A stretch of 64,000 nt of DNA from Betaproteobacteria bacterium (GTDB taxonomy: Bacteria; Pseudomonadota; Gammaproteobacteria; Burkholderiales; Casimicrobiaceae). Position 1 is the stretch's first letter. The number at the start of each line of letters is the position of its first letter. Positions 51,553-60,156 of the stretch are shown here, one piece after another. The stretch covers positions 1 to 64,000 of the forward strand of contig PLYT01000093.1 in NCBI GenBank assembly GCA_003153475.1, read 5' to 3'. Under the pieces are notes generated by a model. That model ran no database searches. It was not told the DNA's origin and saw only the letters and a program-made list of their open reading frames with translations. A program made the position numbers and the translations under genes.

Positions 51553-53301
51553 ATGATTACCGGCGAGATGCTCCGTGTAGTGCCGCTGCTGGCGGGTGTC
51601 TCCGACACCGAGCTCGACACCATCGCCGGGCGCGCCGCCGACATCAGCCTGCATTCCAACGAGTGGCTGATCCAGGAAGGCGAGCTGCCGTCGTTTTTTA
51701 TCCTGATTTCCGGTCGACTGACCGTCTACAAGTCAGTCGCCGGCGTCGAGCGTGCGATCACCGAGTACGGTCCCGGCGACTACGGCGGCGAGTTGCCGCT
51801 GCTGCTCGGGTCGCCTGCGATCGCGAGCGTCCGGGCGGCCGAGCCTTCGCGTGTTTGCCGACTCGACGCCGCGGACTTCCGCGATCTGATCGTCGCGTGT
51901 CCTGAGCTCAACGCGCGCCTGCTGCGAACGATGGCGACGCGAATCGAGGGGCTGCAGCAGCTGGCGACCGAGGCGCCGCTGGCGACGGTGACCATCATCG
52001 GTCACCGCTACGATCTCGCCTGTCACGATCTGCGCGACTTCCTGGCGCGCAATCACGTCGCGTTCCGCTGGTACGATCCGCGCGATCCCGAAGCGCGCGT
52101 CGGGTTGACGGCGACGCCACAGCCGGATGAGGTTTACCCGGTGGTCGTTTTCCCCGACGGAATGCGCCTGGTCACGCCGTCGTTTCGCGACGTCGCCGTG
52201 CACCTGGGACTGCAGACGACGCCATCGCACAGCATCTACGACGTCGCGATCATCGGTGCCGGCCCGGCCGGCCTGGCTGCCGCCGTATATGGCGCTTCCG
52301 AAGGGCTCAACACGATCCTGATCGAGCGGCAAGCGCCCGGCGGACAGGCAGGCACGTCGTCGCGGATCGAAAACTACCTCGGTTTCCCGACCGGCGTCGC
52401 CGGCGACGAGCTGGCCGCACGCGCGCTGAGACAGGCGAAGCGCTTCGGCGCCGAGATTCTGGTGGCGCGCGGCGCGACCGGCATCGACATGGCATCGCGC
52501 GATGCGACGCATGCGATCATGCTCGAGGACGGCGAGTACGTCCGGACGCGCAGCATCGTCATTGCTACCGGCGTTGCATGGCGGGAGATCGATCTTCCGA
52601 ACGCGCCGATGCTGGTCGGACGCGGCCTGTACTACGGCGCGGCACGCACCGAGGCACTGAACACGCGCGGTCTCGACATCTTCATGATCGGCGGTGGCAA
52701 CTCGGCGGGGCAGGCGGCGATGTTCTTCGCCAACTATGCGCATACGGTCACGCTCATCGTGCGCGGGCCCTCGCTCGAGCGCAGCATGTCGCAATACCTG
52801 ATCGACCAGCTCGCGAGCCGGACCAACGTGCGTGTCAAGGCCCGCAGCCAGGTGGTCGCGCTCGAGGGGACCGATCGATTGGCGGCCATCGTCGTCGAGG
52901 ATCGCGCGACCGGCCAGCGCCGGCGCGAGCCGACCGAGGCGCTGTTCGTGTTCATCGGCGCCGACGCGGAGACCGCGTGGTTGCCACAGGCGGTCATCCG
53001 CGACGGGCGCGACTACCTTTGCACCGGGCGCGACGTCATGGACCTGGTCGCGGGCCAGCAAGGGACATGGCCGTTATCGCGCGATCCCTACCTGCTCGAA
53101 ACCAGCGTACCGGGTGTGTTCGCGGTCGGCGACGTGCGTCATGGCTCAGTTAAGCGCGTGGCGTCCGGTGTGGGCGAGGGCAGCATGGCGATCGCGTTCG
53201 TGCATCAGTATCTGGCCGATCCGCCGTCTTTCGCCGAGTCGGGGGCAGACACAGCCATTGGCGGAGCGGATCTGCTGTCGCAGGCGCTGCTGGGCGCGTA
53301 G
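51553..53301 (+). CDS. Cyclic-nucleotide-binding domain flavoprotein, thioredoxin-reductase-like but without the redox CxxC
   Basis: The 582-residue protein has an N-terminal cNMP-binding domain (EGELPSFFILISGRLTVYKS, then GPGDYGGELPLL), a glutaredoxin-like middle, and a thioredoxin-reductase-like half with the FAD motif IIGAGPAGLAAAVYGA and the NADPH motif IGGGNSAGQAAMFF. The place of the redox CxxC (CATC in E. coli TrxR) is taken by GLYYGAARTEA, so it cannot reduce thioredoxin in the normal way. It ends with FAVGDVRHGSVKRVASGVGEG. The upstream zf-UBP gene is its likely partner. Confidence 0.9.
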   Translation: MITGEMLRVVPLLAGVSDTELDTIAGRAADISLHSNEWLIQEGELPSFFILISGRLTVYKSVAGVERAITEYGPGDYGGELPLLLGSPAIASVRAAEPSRVCRLDAADFRDLIVACPELNARLLRTMATRIEGLQQLATEAPLATVTIIGHRYDLACHDLRDFLARNHVAFRWYDPRDPEARVGLTATPQPDEVYPVVVFPDGMRLVTPSFRDVAVHLGLQTTPSHSIYDVAIIGAGPAGLAAAVYGASEGLNTILIERQAPGGQAGTSSRIENYLGFPTGVAGDELAARALRQAKRFGAEILVARGATGIDMASRDATHAIMLEDGEYVRTRSIVIATGVAWREIDLPNAPMLVGRGLYYGAARTEALNTRGLDIFMIGGGNSAGQAAMFFANYAHTVTLIVRGPSLERSMSQYLIDQLASRTNVRVKARSQVVALEGTDRLAAIVVEDRATGQRRREPTEALFVFIGADAETAWLPQAVIRDGRDYLCTGRDVMDLVAGQQGTWPLSRDPYLLETSVPGVFAVGDVRHGSVKRVASGVGEGSMAIAFVHQYLADPPSFAESGADTAIGGADLLSQALLGA

Positions 53302-54662
53302 GCGACGCACTGGCGCGGCGCCACGCGGCCGAAGAGGTCTTCCATTTCGCGACGCGCCATGAGAGCGCTGAGCGTTTCGTCAATCGCGACGTCGGACCAG
53401 CGTAGCACGCTGCCCTGAGTGATCGGGGACAGCAACCTGACGCCGTGCGCGAGGCCGAGCGGCAACGCGCCGGCGGCGAGCGACGCAGCCGCCGGCAAGA
53501 GCTTCCCCCATACCGTGTACCCGCCTTCGCCGTCGAGCGTCTCACCGGCCTTCAGGTCCCGCTTGGCGGTCGCGACGGCGTCGGCGTTGAAGCAGGTGGC
53601 CGCACCGGTCGCTTCGCCGCGCAAGCCGACCGACGCGACCGAGATGCCGACCTCGAGCCCGATAAGGTGCCAGCGCTTGTAGAGGCAGGCATAGCGGCCG
53701 CTGTCGTCGGTCCGGACCATGTACTCGCGAAAGCAGTTGCGCAGGTATTCGGTCTCGCCCTCGAACACGACGAAGACGCCGAAGCGGATGTCGTAGGCGA
53801 TCGCGCGGCCGTCCCGCTCGACCGACGAGATCACTTCGACCTGCCCCTTGCCGTGCAGCATGCCGCCTTCGCCGATCGGCCGGCACACGTTCGGAATCCG
53901 GTCGATCGAGGCAGGCGGGTAGGTCAAGCCATCCGGAGGCGCCGACAGGCCGGTCGCGTTGCACACTGCCGTGCACTCGATCGCCGGTTTCGACCCGTCG
54001 AGAAACGAGTTGAACATCCTGGCGTTGAGGCCGCCGATTCGGGCCTGCTCCGGCGTGAGCCCATAATGGCCCCAGACCGTTTCCGGCGTCGACTGCGCAA
54101 AGTGCGGCAGCCACTTGTGGCCGCGCCCCGCCGCGACAACGCCGAAGCCCGCGGCCCGCGCCCAGTCGACCAGGTCGCAGATCAGCGCCGGCTGATCGCC
54201 GAAGGCAAGGCTGTAGATGATGCCCGCTTCGGCTGCCTTGCGAGCGAGCAGCGGCCCGCACAGCGCATCGGCCTCGACCGTCACGTTGACCACGTGCTTA
54301 TGCTGGCGAAAGGCTTCGAGGCAGTGCTCGACCGCTGCGATCGGGTTGCCCGTGCATTCGACGACGATGTCGATTTTCGGATGCCGCACCAGCGCCTGCC
54401 AATCGTCGCCGACGTGCGTCGTGCCTTGCGCGAGCGCGGCATCGACCGATGGTGCAGCGCTGCGTCCGGGGCGCCAGCCGATCCTCGCGAGATTGGCGAG
54501 TGCGGCGGCGGGGTCGAGATCGGCGATGGCGACGACGTGCACACCGGGCGTCTTCGGGACCTGCGCCAGGTACATCGCGCCGAACTTGCCGGCCCCGATC
54601 ATGCCGACGCGTAACGGCGTGCCCTGCGCGGCGCGCTCGTTCAGCTTGGCGTAAAGGCTCAA
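53205..54662 (-). CDS. COG4091-type NAD(P)-dependent homoserine-dehydrogenase-like oxidoreductase with SAF domain
   Basis: The 485-residue protein has an N-terminal Rossmann fold (VGMIGAGKFGAMYLAQV), a homoserine-dehydrogenase-like middle, and a C-terminal SAF-like domain (AKRDLKAGETLDGEGGYTVWGKL). Such proteins are called predicted homoserine dehydrogenases but the substrate is not known. I chose a TTG at 54662 with AAAGGTG just upstream; the track start lies inside the dioxygenase gene. Its last 97 bases overlap the 3' end of the converging flavoprotein gene. It follows the dioxygenase gene by 17 bases. Confidence 0.83.
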   Translation of the reverse strand: MSLYAKLNERAAQGTPLRVGMIGAGKFGAMYLAQVPKTPGVHVVAIADLDPAAALANLARIGWRPGRSAAPSVDAALAQGTTHVGDDWQALVRHPKIDIVVECTGNPIAAVEHCLEAFRQHKHVVNVTVEADALCGPLLARKAAEAGIIYSLAFGDQPALICDLVDWARAAGFGVVAAGRGHKWLPHFAQSTPETVWGHYGLTPEQARIGGLNARMFNSFLDGSKPAIECTAVCNATGLSAPPDGLTYPPASIDRIPNVCRPIGEGGMLHGKGQVEVISSVERDGRAIAYDIRFGVFVVFEGETEYLRNCFREYMVRTDDSGRYACLYKRWHLIGLEVGISVASVGLRGEATGAATCFNADAVATAKRDLKAGETLDGEGGYTVWGKLLPAAASLAAGALPLGLAHGVRLLSPITQGSVLRWSDVAIDETLSALMARREMEDLFGRVAPRQCVAYAPSSACDSRSAPPMAVSAPDSAKDGGSARY

Positions 54663-54679
54663 GCCGGCACCTTTAGCGT

Positions 54680-55522
54680 TCAGCCGGCGAGCGCCGGCTG
54701 CAGCGCGGCTTCGGGCGTGCCGTCGCGCCACGGCAGCGCGACCGGGTAATCGCGCAGCAAGCAATCGTCCGGCAGACACTCGATCGGCGTGAAATCCCGG
54801 TGCGCGATGTATTCGGGGCGCTTGAAGCGCCGGATGTGATTGGAAACCGCGCACAGGCTCAGGTACACGCTGACGCGATTCCATGGCGACAGATTCGACG
54901 TCGAGGCGTGCACCAGACAGGAGTGGAACAGCAGCATCGATCCGGCCGGCCCTTTCGGCGCGACGATGCCGCCGCGGCCGACCAGGCTCGCGATCGTCGC
55001 ATGATTGATCGTCCACAGCGGATAGCTGGTCGTCGAGGTGTCGTGCTCGGCATCGATGACGCCGAGCTTGTGGCTGCCGGGGATGAACATCAGCGGGCCG
55101 TTGAACTCGTTGACCTCGTCCAGGAATATCGCGATGTTCATCGCCCGCGGCTCCGGCATCTCGTCGTCGTTTTTCCAGGTGCCGAAGTCCTGGTGCCATT
55201 GCCATACGTCACCGTCGAAAGCCATCTTGCCGTTGATCTTGAACTGGTGCATGTAGACCGGCTCGCCGAACAGCGCAACGACCGGCTCGATCATCCGCGG
55301 ATGGCGCGCCAGCCGCGCGAACGGCGCGCTGTACATGTGCGCGGCGAAGTTGGTGCGCACCGCATCGCTGCCCTTTTCCCTGACGTTCTCGACGCGCCGT
55401 TGCGCATAGAGCCGGGGCACTTCTTCACGCAGGACATCGATTTCGCGCGTCGTGAACAGCGAATCGAAGAAAAGATAGCCTTCGCGGTCGAAGCGCTCGA
55501 TCTGCTGCGCGTTCAGTTGCAT
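54680..55522 (-). CDS. Phytanoyl-CoA dioxygenase family Fe(II)/2-oxoglutarate enzyme
   Basis: The 280-residue protein has the facial triad HxD in VWQWHQDFGTW and the distal His in SCLVHASTSN, followed by the Arg/Ser that binds 2-oxoglutarate. Family relatives hydroxylate phytanoyl-CoA or ectoine, or act in natural-product pathways. AAGGAG precedes the ATG. The downstream COG4091 gene probably works with it, for example on a hydroxylated amino acid or polyol, but this is inference. Confidence 0.88.
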   Translation of the reverse strand: MQLNAQQIERFDREGYLFFDSLFTTREIDVLREEVPRLYAQRRVENVREKGSDAVRTNFAAHMYSAPFARLARHPRMIEPVVALFGEPVYMHQFKINGKMAFDGDVWQWHQDFGTWKNDDEMPEPRAMNIAIFLDEVNEFNGPLMFIPGSHKLGVIDAEHDTSTTSYPLWTINHATIASLVGRGGIVAPKGPAGSMLLFHSCLVHASTSNLSPWNRVSVYLSLCAVSNHIRRFKRPEYIAHRDFTPIECLPDDCLLRDYPVALPWRDGTPEAALQPALAG

Positions 55523-55592
55523 TTTGTAGCTCCTTCAACGGACACGCCGTCAAGCGCTTTGCCGTGCTTTGTCCCGGCGTTCAGCGACTGAC

Positions 55593-55622
55593 ACAATGCG
55601 ATCATCCGGCAAGCGCTGTCAA
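55593..55622 (-). promoter_or_regulatory. Promoter candidate for the dioxygenase-COG4091 operon
   Basis: On the minus strand TTGACA (55622-55617) is an exact -35, followed after 18 bases by CATTGT (55598-55593), a modest -10. The predicted start is about 65 bases before the dioxygenase ATG. Confidence 0.45.
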
Positions 55623-55742
55623 TCGGCGGCGCCGCGGCGAGCGCCGCAACGGCCCTGCTTGGCGCTGCGACCCCTTTGCCCTAAGCTCCTACGGCGACAG
55701 GATCTCCTGTAGCGGTGACAACGTCGACGGCAAGCTTCCTGG

Positions 55743-56918
55743 ATGCACACCTTGGCAGGCCACGCGCAGCGGCGGCTGCAGTTCGAAGGCTGGCGATTCA
55801 TCCATCATTCGTATGCGCTGGTGGCTCAGGCGCACTGCCTGTGTCTGCTGCGGCGCGGCGACATCGATCTGCGATTCCGCGATCTGCCCTATTACTATCC
55901 GGATTGGAAGCCGACCCGGGGCATCGTGGCGGCCGCGGACGAGCGCGCGCTTGAGGCGTTGCGCGCTCCCGAGGCGGGATTCCTGCCCGAGGCGACGTTC
56001 AGCATGCGGGCCGAGGAGAGCGACTTCACCGCGCCGCCATCCGGCCGGAAGTTCGTCTTCGGGACGCCCGAATACCGGGTCCTGCAGGACCGGCAACGCG
56101 GCGGATTGTCGTCAGGCGCTGAATTGCCCGACACGATCGACATCGTCACACCGTCGCATTGGTGCGTCCCTGCCTACGAGCGGTTCGGTATTCCGCCGTC
56201 GCGCATCCACGTCGTTCCGCACGGCATCGATCCGGGCGTGCTGCACGCCGACGCCGCCGGTCGCGCCGCTGCGCGCGCGGCCCTTCATGTCGAAGATCAC
56301 GAGCAGGTGTTTCTGTCGGTCGGCGCGATGACGCCGAACAAGGGCATCGATCTGCTGTTTGGCGCGTTTGCGCGCGTGGCCGCCGTCGAACCCCACGTCC
56401 GCCTGGTGCTCAAGGGAGCGGACGGGCTGTTTCCGTCCAGAGACTTCGTCAAGGCGGCGCTGAACGAGCTCACCGCGGCGTCGCGCGAATCCGTCATTGC
56501 CCGCATGATCTACACCGGCGGAACCTATTCGTGCAGCAAGATGGCCGATCTGTATCGCGCTGCCGACGTCTATGCGGCGCCCTACCGCGCCGAAGGCTTC
56601 AACCTCCCGGTTCTCGAGGCAGCCGCCTGCGGCGTGCCGGTCATCTGTACGTCCGGCGGGCCCACCGACGACTTCATCGATCCGGCGTCATGCGGCCGAA
56701 TCCGCAGCGGGCTGGATCGGCCGCGCCTGAGCGGGGACCGCGTCGGCGATGCGCTCGCGCCGGATGCCGAGCACCTGTTCGAGCTGATGGAGGCCGCGGC
56801 GCGCCAGCGCGACACCTGGCGCGCGATGGGCGAGCGCGGCGCCGCGCATGTCCATCGGCATTTCACCTGGAGCGCCGTGACCGACCGGCTAGTTTCCTGC
56901 CTGTTCGCCGGTGCGTGA
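55743..56918 (+). CDS. GT4-type glycosyltransferase
   Basis: The 391-residue GT-B protein has the C-terminal nucleotide-sugar domain of GT4 enzymes: VFLSVGAMTPNKGIDLLFGAF and the EX7E motif in EGFNLPVLEAAACGVPVICT. The N-terminal acceptor half is shorter and less typical, without a membrane segment. It probably adds a sugar to a polysaccharide or lipid on the cytoplasmic face. It diverges from the dioxygenase gene across a 220-base gap. The acceptor is unknown. Confidence 0.85.
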   Translation: MHTLAGHAQRRLQFEGWRFIHHSYALVAQAHCLCLLRRGDIDLRFRDLPYYYPDWKPTRGIVAAADERALEALRAPEAGFLPEATFSMRAEESDFTAPPSGRKFVFGTPEYRVLQDRQRGGLSSGAELPDTIDIVTPSHWCVPAYERFGIPPSRIHVVPHGIDPGVLHADAAGRAAARAALHVEDHEQVFLSVGAMTPNKGIDLLFGAFARVAAVEPHVRLVLKGADGLFPSRDFVKAALNELTAASRESVIARMIYTGGTYSCSKMADLYRAADVYAAPYRAEGFNLPVLEAAACGVPVICTSGGPTDDFIDPASCGRIRSGLDRPRLSGDRVGDALAPDAEHLFELMEAAARQRDTWRAMGERGAAHVHRHFTWSAVTDRLVSCLFAGA

Positions 56919-56936
56919 ACGCGCTCTCCGGCGACT

Positions 56937-57332
56937 TCACTCGTCGACGATGCGCCGGCGCGCCGTCTTGATCTCGCCGCGACGCACTTTGCTATCGACC
57001 CGCCTGCGCTGCGAGCCCGCGGTCGGCTTGGTGGGCTTGCGTGGCCGCGGCACAGCGGCCGCCCCATCGACCAGCCGCTGCAGGCGCGCCAAAGCGTCGG
57101 CGCGGTTTTGGTCGAGGCTGCGGTAACGCTGGGCCTTGATGATGACGACGCCTTCCGCGGTGATCCGCCGGTCGCCATGCCCAAGCAGGCGAGCCTTGAC
57201 GGTTTCGGGCAAGGTCGAAGCCCGCACGTCGAAGCGCAAATGCACGGCATTCGAGACCTTGTTGACGTTCTGTCCGCCGGCACCCTGTGCGCGCACGGCC
57301 GTCATTTCGACTTCGTCGAGCGCGATGCGCAT
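56937..57332 (-). CDS. arfB: Peptidyl-tRNA hydrolase ArfB (ribosome rescue factor)
   Basis: ArfB (YaeJ) releases nascent chains from ribosomes stalled without a stop codon. The 131-residue protein has the catalytic GGQ in RAQGAGGQNVNKVSNAVHLRF, and a basic C-terminal tail (RKPTKPTAGSQRRRVDSKVRR) that enters the empty mRNA channel. I chose the ATG at 57332. It follows the methyltransferase gene by two bases, and converges with the glycosyltransferase gene. Confidence 0.93.
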   Translation of the reverse strand: MRIALDEVEMTAVRAQGAGGQNVNKVSNAVHLRFDVRASTLPETVKARLLGHGDRRITAEGVVIIKAQRYRSLDQNRADALARLQRLVDGAAAVPRPRKPTKPTAGSQRRRVDSKVRRGEIKTARRRIVDE

Positions 57333-57334
57333 CG

Positions 57335-58003
57335 TCAGGATGCTCGGGCGACGGTGGCGAGCCAGGGTTGCTGCACGCGCGGCAATCCGGCGGGACGGTA
57401 GTAGTGCTCGATCTCGACGAAGCCGGCGCCGGCAAGGTAGTTGTGCCACGTCTCGTAGCGAAGATAGGCGCCGTAACGCCCGCGGTTCCATCCCTCACTG
57501 TCGTCGCCGTGCGGATTCGAGGTGAACAACACGCCGCGAGGTTTAAGCGTCGCGCGAATCTGCCGAAGCACGCGCGGCAATTCCTGCATCGGCACGTGGA
57601 ACAGCGCGGCGTTGGCGAAAACGCCATCGAAACGTCGCGGTGGCAGATTCATGCTCAGAAAGTCCTGTTCCCAGACCTCGCAACCGCTGTATTCGCGCGC
57701 CATCGCCGCGAAGCGGGCCGACCCTTCCAGCCCGACCGGCGCATGTCCGAGCGCGCGCAACGCCTTCAGATCGCGTCCGGGGCCGCAGCCCAGATCGAGG
57801 ATTGCAAAAGGAGGCTCGCCTTCGATAGGTTTCAGCAGCGCCGCGATGTTCTGGCTGACGTCGTGATCGCGCGTGCCTTCCCAGAAGCTTTCCGCGCGCT
57901 GGTCGTAATGCGCAAGCGTGCGCGCCGCGATTGCCGCCAGCTCGTCCGGGACGAGCCTAATCGGCGGCTCAAGGCGCTGACTATCAGTCGGCCGGTCCGA
58001 CAT
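57335..58003 (-). CDS. Class I SAM-dependent methyltransferase
   Basis: The 222-residue protein has the SAM motif ILDLGCGPGRDLKALRALGH near residue 66, acidic EG at the end of strand 2, and the post-motif FANAALFHVPMQEL. The acceptor is unknown. The ATG at 58003 overlaps the alpha/beta hydrolase stop by 20 bases and was chosen over the track start. It lies between the hydrolase and arfB in one minus-strand run. Confidence 0.88.
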   Translation of the reverse strand: MSDRPTDSQRLEPPIRLVPDELAAIAARTLAHYDQRAESFWEGTRDHDVSQNIAALLKPIEGEPPFAILDLGCGPGRDLKALRALGHAPVGLEGSARFAAMAREYSGCEVWEQDFLSMNLPPRRFDGVFANAALFHVPMQELPRVLRQIRATLKPRGVLFTSNPHGDDSEGWNRGRYGAYLRYETWHNYLAGAGFVEIEHYYRPAGLPRVQQPWLATVARAS

Positions 58004-58970
58004 ACTGCGGCTCCGGCTGCGTGAAATAGGCATGCAGGATGTGGTAGGCGATCAGGTAGTTCTTCTGCTGGAAACTCGCATGCGAAATGCCGGCCATGAT
58101 CGAGAACTGCTTGTCGGGATGGGGCAGGCGCTTGAAGAATTCGATCAGATCGTCGAGCGCCGAGATGCCGTCGTATTGTCCGCGCATGATCAGTGTGGGC
58201 ATCGTCAGCCGCACCGGGTCGACCAGGGGAAGCTTCGAGCACATGTCGATATAGGTGCCATTGGGCATTGAGTCGTCGAGCGCGAGAATCGCATCGGCGA
58301 AGGCATCGACGACGCGCCTGTCGGCCGTGTCGGGATGATCGCGTTCGAAAATCGAATGGACGAATGCACGATCGATCGGACGGCGCCGGGCGGCGAGGAA
58401 TTCGGGCAGCTTCTTGCGGCGCTGCTCGAGCGTCGGCGCGCCGGCACCGGTCCAGACGAAGGCATCGAGCGCCAGCCGCCGGACGCGTTCCGGGTGACGC
58501 TGCGCGAACAATGCCGCCCGCAGCGCCCCCGACGAAATGCCGTAGATCATCGACCGGCGAACGTCGCGCGTGCGCAGAATATAGTCGGTTGCCGCGGTCA
58601 AGTCGTCGGCGCCGTTGGCGATGTCGGCATGGGTGTCGCGCCACTTGTCCGAGCGTCCATAGCCTTCCATGTCGACGCACCAGCAGACGAATCCCCGCCG
58701 CGCGAACCAATCCATGACCGACGAGTCGGGGCGGCCGGGAACGGTCAGGTCGAACGTCGGTTGCGATGCCATCGACGAGCCGTGGACGAACAGCAGCAGT
58801 GGCTTGCCCTCATGCGAGCCGACAAATTTTTCCCAGAGAAACAGGCGGACTTGCCCCTTGTGCGTCCAGTGCTCGCTGCCTTCGACGCGTTCGTCACCGG
58901 TTGGCTCCGTGGCGTCGCGGCGGCCCACTTCCGGGCCGGCCCCGGCGGTTGCGGTGGTTGGCCTAGTCAA
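57984..58970 (-). CDS. Alpha/beta hydrolase
   Basis: The 328-residue protein has the oxyanion segment LLLFVHGSSMASQP, the nucleophile elbow IYGISSGALRA, the acid segment LIMRGQYDGISA and the His in AGISHASFQQ. It starts with a TTG that overlaps the Bug gene stop by 8 bases, suggesting coupling to import of a substrate. There is no signal peptide. The specific ester or amide substrate is unknown. Confidence 0.87.
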   Translation of the reverse strand: MTRPTTATAGAGPEVGRRDATEPTGDERVEGSEHWTHKGQVRLFLWEKFVGSHEGKPLLLFVHGSSMASQPTFDLTVPGRPDSSVMDWFARRGFVCWCVDMEGYGRSDKWRDTHADIANGADDLTAATDYILRTRDVRRSMIYGISSGALRAALFAQRHPERVRRLALDAFVWTGAGAPTLEQRRKKLPEFLAARRRPIDRAFVHSIFERDHPDTADRRVVDAFADAILALDDSMPNGTYIDMCSKLPLVDPVRLTMPTLIMRGQYDGISALDDLIEFFKRLPHPDKQFSIMAGISHASFQQKNYLIAYHILHAYFTQPEPQYVGPAD

Positions 58971-59949
58971 TTTTCGCTCCGGTCTCGCGGATGATCCTTG
59001 CCCACTGGTCTTTTTCAGCCCGGAAGAACGCGCCGAACTCGGCGGGCGTCGAGCCCACGGGTTCGATGCTGGCCTGTGCCATATAGCGTTTGACTTCGTC
59101 CTCGGCTAGGACCTGCAAGACGGCATGGTAGAGCTTGTCGACGACGCCGACCGGCGTGTTCTTCGGCGCAAAGAGGCTCATCCATACGTAAGCCGCATAC
59201 CCCGGGACGCCCGCTTCGGCCACCGTCGGCACGTCGGGCAATTGCGGCGCGCGCCGGGTCCCGGTGACGGCAAGCGCGCGGAGCTTGCCGGCGTTGATGT
59301 GGCTGAGCATGCCGGCCATGCCCGGAATCGACAGCGAAACCTGGCCGCCGAGGAGGTCGCTGGTTGCCTGTCCGCTGCCGCGATATGGAACGTGATTGAG
59401 CTTCATGCCGGTCATCGAGCAAAGCAGCGCGGCGAACAGGTGCTGCCCGCTGCCGTTGCCGGATGAGGCGTAATCGATCTGGCCGGGACGCGCCTTGGCG
59501 TAGGCGATGAACTCCTGCAAGGTTTTCACCGGCAGCGCAGGATTGACGACGACGACGCCCGGTTCGCGCCCGATCAGCGAGACCGGCGCGAAATCGTCGA
59601 CCGGATCGAACCCAAGGTGCGGATACAAGGTCGCGCTGATCGCATTGGTCTGCGAGGCGAGCAGCAAGGTGTAGCCATCGGGCGCAGCCTTGGCGACCGA
59701 CTCGCTGCCGATCGTCGCGCCCGCACCGGGCTTGTTCTCGACGAAGACCGGTTGCCCGAGGCGCTTCGACAGCTCTTGCGCGATCAGCCGCATCGGGCCA
59801 TCGACTGCCCCTCCTGGCGAGAACGGCACGATGACGCGCACCGGCCGGGTAGGGTAGTCCTGCGCCTGCACGCGACCTGTGCTCAGGACCCCTATCGCCA
59901 GCACTAGGGCGGCGGCGAGCCCGGCGTGCGCGTGCGATGGCGGGAGCAT
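58963..59949 (-). CDS. Bug/TctC-type periplasmic solute-binding protein
   Basis: The 328-residue protein has a signal peptide (VLSTGRVQA) and the Bug hallmarks YPTRPVRVIVPFSPGGAVDG, VENKPGAGATIGSE and the later LRALAVTGTRRAPQLPDVPT. Bug proteins bind carboxylates or other acids for tripartite tricarboxylate (TctABC) transporters or sensing. No TctA or TctB gene is adjacent, so it is an orphan copy like many in Burkholderiales. The overlap with the alpha/beta hydrolase gene hints at a shared substrate. Confidence 0.92.
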   Translation of the reverse strand: MLPPSHAHAGLAAALVLAIGVLSTGRVQAQDYPTRPVRVIVPFSPGGAVDGPMRLIAQELSKRLGQPVFVENKPGAGATIGSESVAKAAPDGYTLLLASQTNAISATLYPHLGFDPVDDFAPVSLIGREPGVVVVNPALPVKTLQEFIAYAKARPGQIDYASSGNGSGQHLFAALLCSMTGMKLNHVPYRGSGQATSDLLGGQVSLSIPGMAGMLSHINAGKLRALAVTGTRRAPQLPDVPTVAEAGVPGYAAYVWMSLFAPKNTPVGVVDKLYHAVLQVLAEDEVKRYMAQASIEPVGSTPAEFGAFFRAEKDQWARIIRETGAKID

Positions 59950-60156
59950 GGGCGTTCTTTCGGGCGCGGCCGATGGCTATTGTCCGGTCGCAGATGGACG
60001 CCGACTCAGCTGCCGCAGTACCGCGATTTTTCCAGTTATCGGCGAGCAGAGCTAGTGTCGCCGCCGCACGCGGCGAGCTGCCCCGGAGCGATGCCGGCGC
60101 GAAACGCCCGCTGCCGGCACGCGGACGCGGGCCAGCGCGTTGCCTCTCGGGCCCTA

